DNA of 10,550 nucleotides from Candidatus Methanomethylophilaceae archaeon (GTDB taxonomy: Archaea; Thermoplasmatota; Thermoplasmata; Methanomassiliicoccales; Methanomethylophilaceae), in assembly GCA_011620825.1 (NCBI GenBank), contig WOYN01000091.1, forward strand, positions 1 to 10,550. The letters run 5' to 3'. Each line of letters starts with the position of its first letter. The first letter of the stretch is position 1. The notes below the pieces were generated by a model. It did no database searches. It saw only the letters and a program-made list of their open reading frames with translations, and was not told where the DNA came from. A program made the translations under genes and the position numbers. Positions 6,118-10,550 of the stretch are shown piece after piece.

Positions 6118-7065
6118 ATGTACGAAGTCTATGGAATGGTCGACGGTCGTGCGGTCATGATCGACGAGATAAAGGACAATGTTTGGATCAACATGATCAG
6201 ACCGACGGAGAAGGAGATCATCGAGGTAAGCGCAAAGCTGAAGGTCAGCAGGGACTGCATCACCGCGGCCCTGGATGACGAAGAAGGTTCCAGGCTCGAG
6301 ATGCAGAACGATTATTCGCTTATACTGATCGACGCCCCTGCGACAGAGATAAGGAACCAACGCGAGGAGTATACCACTTATCCGCTGTCCATTACCATAA
6401 CGTCCAACGCAATAGTTACGGTGTGTTTGCAGAACATCTTCGCCATAAGCTCGCTGATGAACGGTAAAGTGAAGCCGATAAACACGATCAACGTTGAAAA
6501 GCACACCCGATTCGCCCTTCAGATACTTTTCAGGGTCGCCCTTCAGTACCAGAGCCATCTGAAACTTATCGAGAAGAAACGCATGGCCATCGAAGCATCG
6601 ATAAGGAACAGCACACAGCGTAACGACCTGTTCGAACTGCACGAGCTGGAGTCCAACCTGGTTTACTTCAAGACATCTCTCAGCATGAACCTCTCGGTGA
6701 TCGACAGGCTCAGCAAACAGTTCAAATTCATTACGGAACCGGATGACCGCGATCTAATGGACGACGTGACCATCGAGACAAATCAGGCCCTCGACATGAC
6801 CATGACGTACAGCGAGATCATCAAAGGTACGCGCCAGTTAGTGGAATCCGATATCAACAACTCGCTGGCCAGCGTTATGAAGTTCCTGACATCAATAACA
6901 CTCGTGATATCGATACCCACCATGCTTTCGGGGATATTCGGAATGAACTTCAGCTCTATACCCCTCTCACAATATGAGTGGGGATTCTGGGCGATTATTC
7001 TGTTTATGATGATATCAGTAGTCTTCGGAGTAGAATACCTGCGCAGACGCAATCTGTGGAGATGA
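6118..7065 (+). CDS. corA: CorA-family divalent cation (Mg2+) transporter
   Basis: This is a CorA-type channel for Mg2+ or Co2+, normally a homopentamer in the cytoplasmic membrane. The 315-residue protein has a large cytosolic N-terminal domain (1 to about 250), including VWINMIRPTEKEI (22-34), and a long helix-rich stretch from about 125 to 255. Two C-terminal membrane segments follow (about 257-275 and 288-306). The signature GMN at 275-277 (SGIFGMNF) closes the first membrane helix, and a basic tail (YLRRRNLWR) follows the second. The length matches the family. The start is fixed by AGGAGGTG at 6106-6113. The gene follows the membrane protease by 12 bases and ends just before a hairpin with a T-run. 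Ion selectivity cannot be read from sequence alone. Confidence 0.92.
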   Translation: MYEVYGMVDGRAVMIDEIKDNVWINMIRPTEKEIIEVSAKLKVSRDCITAALDDEEGSRLEMQNDYSLILIDAPATEIRNQREEYTTYPLSITITSNAIVTVCLQNIFAISSLMNGKVKPINTINVEKHTRFALQILFRVALQYQSHLKLIEKKRMAIEASIRNSTQRNDLFELHELESNLVYFKTSLSMNLSVIDRLSKQFKFITEPDDRDLMDDVTIETNQALDMTMTYSEIIKGTRQLVESDINNSLASVMKFLTSITLVISIPTMLSGIFGMNFSSIPLSQYEWGFWAIILFMMISVVFGVEYLRRRNLWR

Positions 7066-7104
7066 CCGCACTCCGGCTGAAAGGCCGGATTGCGGCCCCT
7101 TTTT
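7066..7104 (+). terminator. Hairpin plus T-run downstream of corA
   Basis: The arms CCGCACTCCGGC (7066-7077) and GCCGGATTGCGG (7084-7095) pair over 12 positions with one mismatch around a 6-base loop, starting at the base after the corA stop. CCCC and then five T (7100-7104) follow. The layout is like an intrinsic terminator. Archaeal termination mainly uses T-runs, so the hairpin may instead protect the mRNA end. Confidence 0.6.
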
Positions 7105-7113
7105 GGGACTGCC

Positions 7114-7130
7114 TATAAATTAAAACTGTT
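7114..7130 (-). terminator. T-rich end signal downstream of nrdD
   Basis: Directly after the nrdD stop, the minus strand reads AACAGTTTTAATTTATA, a T-rich stretch of the kind that ends archaeal transcripts. No hairpin is needed. It lies before the corA hairpin, so each convergent gene has its own signal in a 65-base gap. Confidence 0.5.
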
Positions 7131-9221
7131 TTAGAGGCACTGACCCTTGCGGCGGTCCACAAGTTCGCCCTTCTTGCCCTTGTTCCATCCGGAAATCTTC
7201 GAGAAGAAGCCTGTGACGCGTGTAATCCCTTCGATGCGGACCGAGCCACAGCAGGGACACTTCTCCGAGAGCCCGCGCGACGTCTTGCCGCAGTCCAGAC
7301 ATGAAGTGAACTCGGGACTGAATGCTATCTGCCCGTTCTGTGTCTTTTCGAACGTGTTCTTCACGAAAGACGCGACGCTTTCCGCCGACGGCTTCGATTC
7401 TCCGAGCCAGATGTGGGTGAGCGCTCCGGCGTCGATGATGGGGTGGAACATCCCTTCCAGCTTCACGCGCTCGATGGGGCTGACGTCCGCTCCGACGTTC
7501 AGATATGTGGAGTTGGTATAGTAGACCTCTCCGGTGTTGCGGTTCCCCTTTACCACGGAACCGGCCTCTTTCGGGAAATCCCTGAGGTCCAGCTTTGCGA
7601 ACCTGTACGCGGTCGACTCGGCGGGGGTCTGCTCGAGAGACAGTTTCAGTCCGCTCTCTTTGGACAGCCTCTCGGCCTCCTTCCTAAGATAAGATATGAC
7701 CTTAAGTCCGAACTTGACCGAATCCTTGGACTCGTGCATTTCCTGCCCGGTATGGAACTGGACCATCTCGTTGAGACCGAGAATGCCGATAAGATAGGAA
7801 GACTTCTCTATCCTGTAGTACGGATCGCCGTCAAGGTTCATGGTCAGCAGCCCCAGGGGGCCGCTGTTGCCCAATGCGAGCAACTCTTCTATGAATGCCT
7901 TCTTTTGCTTATGGGCCTTCACCACGAGCCCGAGAGCATCGTTTATGCCTCTGTACAGCTCGTTATCGTCGCCTCTAGCCATATATGCGATGCGAGGGAG
8001 GTTAAGCGTGGCGTTCTGCATTGCGGAGAAGCGCATCTTCCATGGGGTCTTCGCATCCTCCACGTCCTGCTCGTCGAGGTTGAATGAGAGCCTGCAACAT
8101 TCCGAAACGCGCGCGGTGTCTCCGCGGTCGAATACGAAGTACGTGTTGCCCATCTCCGAAGCGAGACGGCAGATCTTCAGCATGAACTCCTCGTTTCCGG
8201 GCGTCTGGAAGAAACGGTCCGTGATATGGACCTCGGGCTTGGGGAAGAAGAACGGCCTTCCGTTCGCATCTCCCTCGAGATAGATATCCATCAATGCCAT
8301 CGCGAAACTCTGGGATTCGGCCTCGTAGTCCTCGTAGTTCTTCCCGGTGTACTCTCCCCCGGGGCCTATGGCCGGGACACCGATGAAATGCTTCGGTGTT
8401 TCCCAATAGATATTGAGATCGCTGAATACCGACTGGCCGCCTCTGGCGACGGCTTGTTGCGCATACTCATACACGAGTATCTGCGCAAGCTGGTGCATCC
8501 TCTTGTCGTCCAGGTCCACGAGGAAGGGAGACAGGAACACGTTGAACGCGTCCCATCCTATCGCTCCGGCATAGTGGCCCTGCAACGCGGCTGAGAATTT
8601 GATGATCTGCTCTATGAGCACCTCCGGGTGTTTCGCAGGCTTCGCGATAGACATCGCATTGGGGAGATTCAGCCCGAATTTCTTCACATACTCTATAGAC
8701 TGGCCGCTGCAGTACGGGCGGTCGATCATACCGAGGTCGTGTAGATGGATGAGCCCGGACATGTGGGCGTCTGCAACGTCGGGAGAAAACACTTCGAGGA
8801 GCGCGAACTCTTTCTTTATATTCTCCGCCAAGGTAAGGTTGGTCGCCTCAGGGCCATGGGGCACGTTGGCGTTCTCCTTGTTGGGAGACATGATGATCTC
8901 CCTTGCGTCATATATCGGCACACCCAGGCGGGTGTGCTGCTTCCTGACGTCCTCGAGGCCGTGCTCCATAAGCTTGGCGTTGGTGAGCTCCCTGATCAAG
9001 GGCGCGGTGATGTAACGGATGCCGATCTGTTTGACCATACGGTCGACGTCGTTCGCTATGAGCATCGCATTGAGCTCGGTGATGTCCGTTTCTCTGAGAA
9101 GTGCGTCATAGATCCTCTTTTTATCCCATTTTTTAAGATTATCGTCAGAAGACCTGACGAAGAGACCTATATCCGTGGACTCGGATCCGCCCTTGACGAT
9201 GTTGTCTGACTCCGTATACAT
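7131..9221 (-). CDS. nrdD: Anaerobic (class III) ribonucleoside-triphosphate reductase, NrdD
   Basis: NrdD reduces ribonucleotides to deoxyribonucleotides with a glycyl radical made by the radical-SAM activase NrdG. The 696-residue protein has an ATP-cone-like N-terminal region (about 20-95; VRSSDDNLKKWDKKRIYDAL). The catalytic barrel follows with the cysteine site RPYCSGQ (Cys171), the finger-loop cysteines in RVSECCRLSF (375/376) and NATLNLPRIAY. A C-terminal zinc site CLDCG and CPCCG (Cys641, 644, 655, 658) comes next. The glycyl-radical loop is RVTGFF, with Gly671 as the radical residue; many relatives have Tyr after the Gly. ATG 9221 follows GAGGGG (9231-9236) with a 9-base spacer. No nrdG is in the window. 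The upstream region is shared with a divergent putative regulator. Confidence 0.95.
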   Translation of the reverse strand: MYTESDNIVKGGSESTDIGLFVRSSDDNLKKWDKKRIYDALLRETDITELNAMLIANDVDRMVKQIGIRYITAPLIRELTNAKLMEHGLEDVRKQHTRLGVPIYDAREIIMSPNKENANVPHGPEATNLTLAENIKKEFALLEVFSPDVADAHMSGLIHLHDLGMIDRPYCSGQSIEYVKKFGLNLPNAMSIAKPAKHPEVLIEQIIKFSAALQGHYAGAIGWDAFNVFLSPFLVDLDDKRMHQLAQILVYEYAQQAVARGGQSVFSDLNIYWETPKHFIGVPAIGPGGEYTGKNYEDYEAESQSFAMALMDIYLEGDANGRPFFFPKPEVHITDRFFQTPGNEEFMLKICRLASEMGNTYFVFDRGDTARVSECCRLSFNLDEQDVEDAKTPWKMRFSAMQNATLNLPRIAYMARGDDNELYRGINDALGLVVKAHKQKKAFIEELLALGNSGPLGLLTMNLDGDPYYRIEKSSYLIGILGLNEMVQFHTGQEMHESKDSVKFGLKVISYLRKEAERLSKESGLKLSLEQTPAESTAYRFAKLDLRDFPKEAGSVVKGNRNTGEVYYTNSTYLNVGADVSPIERVKLEGMFHPIIDAGALTHIWLGESKPSAESVASFVKNTFEKTQNGQIAFSPEFTSCLDCGKTSRGLSEKCPCCGSVRIEGITRVTGFFSKISGWNKGKKGELVDRRKGQCL

Positions 9222-9270
9222 CCTTCTTATCCCCTCTTGTTCAGCTGGCCATACTGCTTGGTCTTGGTCA

Positions 9271-9280
9271 ATATAAAGTA
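9271..9280 (-). promoter_or_regulatory. TATA box of the nrdD promoter
   Basis: The minus strand reads TACTTTATAT, a good archaeal TATA box with an A-rich stretch upstream. Transcription would start near 9248, giving a leader of about 27 bases with the GAGGGG binding site. nrdD would thus have a short leader, unlike the leaderless genes elsewhere in the window. Confidence 0.6.
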
Positions 9281-9331
9281 TTTTTTGAACTATAACTGGT
9301 AAAAAGCTGATGGTTGTTTATTATCATATCT

Positions 9332-9350
9332 GTTACCAATATTGTTATCA
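9332..9350 (+). repeat. 19-base repeated element, copy A (imperfect dyad)
   Basis: GTTACCAATATTGTTATCA is an imperfect palindrome around AATATT (14 of 18 central positions symmetric). It matches copy B at 9488-9506 in 16 of 19 bases, with all three differences next to each other in the middle. That is the pattern of a protein binding site whose outer half-sites are conserved and whose spacer is free. Confidence 0.5.
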
Positions 9351-9371
9351 TTCAACTGGCCAGATTTTCAA

Positions 9372-9382
9372 GATATATATTA
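9372..9382 (+). promoter_or_regulatory. TATA box of a distal rightward promoter
   Basis: GATATATATTA is the best TATA-box match in the window. Transcription would start near 9403-9404, exactly at an ATG that encodes only Met-Gly-Ile before TGA (9403-9414). The transcript could continue into the putative regulator gene, or be a short untranslated RNA. Confidence 0.45.
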
Positions 9383-9480
9383 ACGATACATATTGCATCA
9401 ATATGGGCATCTGAATAGAATCTTGCCGGAGACGTCTGTGCGTCATTCAAAAACCTGGAAACGGTCTTCTCTCGACAGTA

Positions 9481-9490
9481 AGTTTAAGTT
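9481..9490 (+). promoter_or_regulatory. TATA box of a leaderless promoter for the putative regulator
   Basis: AGTTTAAGTT is centred 27-28 bases before the ATG at 9513, the usual distance for a leaderless start. Copy B of the repeated element begins within it and fills the space to the start, so a bound protein would block this promoter. Confidence 0.5.
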
Positions 9491-9506
9491 ACCAGATTTG
9501 TTATCA
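9488..9506 (+). repeat. 19-base repeated element, copy B, over the regulator promoter
   Basis: GTTACCAGATTTGTTATCA shares GTTACCA and TTGTTATCA with copy A at identical spacing. It lies between the TATA-like box and the proposed leaderless start at 9513, a classic repressor position. Confidence 0.5.
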
Positions 9507-9512
9507 GCCCTT

Positions 9513-10076
9513 ATGTTCAATCCTGAGAAAGACTTCCTCAGAATACTACTGGGATGTCTCGGGAAAGATGGCAAGTCGATCAGCGCCCTGTCTAAAGACC
9601 TTGAGGCGCTGGGTTTCAAGCACCATCGGCTCATCCTCACAGGCTACCTCAGGGCCCTCGCCGACATGAACGTCGTAAAGGAACGGTCCGTGCCCCCGTC
9701 GAAGATCTACCAGATGACAAAAACGCCGTCCAACAGCATATATGAGTCGGTCGGGCGGTCCTGCAAGAAGAAATATCCCGGGAACGACGACATCATAGTG
9801 TACATGCTATGCCAGCTGCTGAAACGCCCCGTCTTCGAATCGGAACTGCGTCTGGCCGGGGCAACGAACCATAACGGCCGTCCTGCACAGCAGCAAGAAG
9901 TTGCAGAATGCAAAAAACTGCTGAAACGTTCGGGAAACATCGTTCCCACGCAGGACGCGTTCTATCCCCGCTCTGACTACCCCAACGAGATGGCGGAGAT
10001 ACTATCAGACATATTGATCGACTCGACGGACTCTTCGCACCTGGTGCTTGTTACCAAACAGATGCGCCTCATATGA
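9513..10076 (+). CDS. Unrecognised winged-helix-like protein, putative regulator
   Basis: No family is recognised with certainty. The 187-residue protein begins with what looks like a winged helix-turn-helix: helix 5-16 (EKDFLRILLGCL), helix 22-33 (SISALSKDLEAL), a longer helix 36-53 with HHRLILTGYLRAL, and a wing-like VVKERSVPPSKIYQMT (54-69). Residues 92-155 could form a second similar domain (IIVYMLCQLLKRPVFESELR, then EVAECKKLLKRSGNIV). No membrane segment or signal peptide is seen, so it is probably cytosolic. ATG 9513 is chosen because a TATA-like box lies 27 bases before it; an open frame back to TTG 9393 lacks support. Divergence from nrdD and the repeated element over its own promoter suggest an autoregulated DNA-binding protein. 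That role is inference. Confidence 0.7.
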   Translation: MFNPEKDFLRILLGCLGKDGKSISALSKDLEALGFKHHRLILTGYLRALADMNVVKERSVPPSKIYQMTKTPSNSIYESVGRSCKKKYPGNDDIIVYMLCQLLKRPVFESELRLAGATNHNGRPAQQQEVAECKKLLKRSGNIVPTQDAFYPRSDYPNEMAEILSDILIDSTDSSHLVLVTKQMRLI

Positions 10077-10085
10077 GAACAATAT

Positions 10086-10095
10086 CCTTTTATCA
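10086..10095 (+). promoter_or_regulatory. Leaderless promoter of the AIR-synthase-related gene
   Basis: CCTTTTATCA contains a TATA-like box centred 26-27 bases before the ATG at 10117, with no Shine-Dalgarno between them. A second, similar TTTATCA at 10103-10109 is too close to the ATG to act as its TATA box. Confidence 0.5.
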
Positions 10096-10116
10096 ACGAT
10101 AGTTTATCATCGACCC

Positions 10117-10550
10117 ATGTCGCTGGATGAACTTGTAGGTGCGATACGCACCTTTCCGGGCGTAACCAGAAAGCGTCCGATCCACGAGATAGTAGATCTT
10201 CTGCCTCTGAAAGAATTCCCCGAGGTTTTCGCTGCAGAGGGCGAGGACGCGGCCGCGATAGATCACGGGGACGACTATCTGCTGTTCGCCGCCGACGGTA
10301 TAATGAATACGCTTGTCAAGTCCGATCCGTTCTACGCCGGATATTTTGCTGTGCTTGTCAACGTCAACGACATAGCGGCCATGGGCGGAAAGTCGATCGC
10401 AATGGTCGATGTCATATCCATGAAGAGCTCGAAGGTCTGCAACCAAATACTTCGCGGCATGGAGCAAGGCGTCAGAAAGTTCAACGTCCCCATCGTCGGG
10501 GGGCATACCCATCCCGACAGCGACTTCGATTCCATAGAGATCTCCATAAT
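10117..10550 (+). CDS. AIR-synthase-related protein, methanogenesis marker protein 2-like (3' end outside window)
   Basis: The frame is open from ATG 10117 to the window edge, giving 144 residues and an incomplete codon. It belongs to the PurM/ThiL/SelD/HypE superfamily of ATP-dependent enzymes, with EDAAAIDHGDDYLLFAADG (about 43-61), NVNDIAAMGG (82-91) and IVGGHTHPD (126-134). The combination of GYFAVLVNVNDIAAMGG and GGHTHPDS most resembles methanogenesis marker protein 2, a conserved methanogen protein of unknown reaction. A generic AIR-synthase-related protein or thiamine-phosphate-kinase relative cannot be fully excluded from the N-terminal half. It lies 40 bases after the putative regulator, but a TATA-like box about 26 bases before the ATG suggests its own leaderless transcript. 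Confidence 0.82.
   Translation, partial: MSLDELVGAIRTFPGVTRKRPIHEIVDLLPLKEFPEVFAAEGEDAAAIDHGDDYLLFAADGIMNTLVKSDPFYAGYFAVLVNVNDIAAMGGKSIAMVDVISMKSSKVCNQILRGMEQGVRKFNVPIVGGHTHPDSDFDSIEISI

Larger units (their letters stand above)
9222..9512. promoter_or_regulatory. AT-rich shared control region between nrdD and the putative regulator
   Basis: This 291-base stretch between divergent genes contains a nrdD promoter, two candidate promoters for the rightward gene, a 19-base element present twice (9332-9350 and 9488-9506), a related half-element near 9296-9302 and a 12-base direct repeat (9240-9251, 9351-9362). An open frame from TTG 9393 continues into the rightward gene, but its first 40 residues lack a binding site and recognisable sequence. 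No RNA gene is recognised. Confidence 0.6.

Noticed and set aside
7413..8087. 224-codon plus-strand open frame inside nrdD.
   Set aside because: It is antisense to a continuous, fully conserved NrdD reading frame and has no recognisable product.
9430..9437. Perfect 8-base palindrome AGACGTCT upstream of the regulator.
   Set aside because: It is a single short palindrome with no second copy and no clear relation to a promoter.
9393..9512. N-terminal extension of the putative regulator from TTG 9393.
   Set aside because: There is no Shine-Dalgarno, the 40 residues look non-coding, and a TATA-like box is correctly placed for ATG 9513.
10050..10057. GTTACCAA, as in the 19-base element, near the end of the putative regulator gene.
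   Set aside because: It lies in coding sequence, lacks the second half-site, and an 8-base match is likely by chance.
1..10550. CRISPR arrays, tRNA or rRNA genes, insertion sequences, prophage or defence genes.
   Set aside because: No repeat-spacer pattern, cloverleaf, transposase or phage or defence domain was found; almost all sequence is explained by conserved genes.

Overview
The window reads as a chromosome segment of a methanogenic euryarchaeon. It carries archaeal/eukaryotic-type translation genes (S19e, L39e, L31e, aIF6, a PDCD5-family protein), archaeal 6-hydroxymethylpterin pyrophosphokinase (MptE), an archaeal DUF373 membrane protein, an anaerobic ribonucleotide reductase and the start of a methanogenesis-marker-2-like gene. 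Promoters look archaeal: TATA-like boxes about 26 nt before the start codon. None of the 12 complete genes stops at TAG. Together with the gene order, this points by inference to Thermoplasmatota, possibly Methanomassiliicoccales. There are no rRNA or tRNA genes, CRISPR arrays, insertion sequences or phage genes, so this is mostly core genome.

Left part (1-1946, + strand): a tight translation operon, S19e - PDCD5-like - L39e - L31e - aIF6. Gaps are 2 to 14 bases and most ribosome binding sites lie at the end of, or directly after, the preceding gene. aIF6 meets a convergent metallo-beta-lactamase-fold hydrolase gene (1947-2591, - strand) with no spacer; the two stop codons together form TGATCA.

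Middle (2592-7130): a 77-base divergent region with two apparently leaderless promoters. It leads rightward into DUF373 membrane protein, mptE (TTG start, 3-base gap), a two-PDZ site-2-type membrane metalloprotease and a CorA-type transporter. The CorA gene ends at a hairpin followed by a T-run, facing a T-rich end signal of the convergent nrdD.

Right part (7131-10550): nrdD (class III ribonucleotide reductase, - strand) and a divergent, unrecognised winged-helix-like protein share an AT-rich control region (9222-9512). This holds at least three TATA-like boxes and a repeated 19-base element, one copy of which lies between the TATA box and start codon of the putative regulator. The last gene, cut by the window edge, is an AIR-synthase-related protein resembling methanogenesis marker protein 2, behind its own leaderless promoter.

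Most of the window is conventional. The least-explained parts are the nrdD/regulator control region with its repeated element, and the translationally coupled DUF373-mptE pair.
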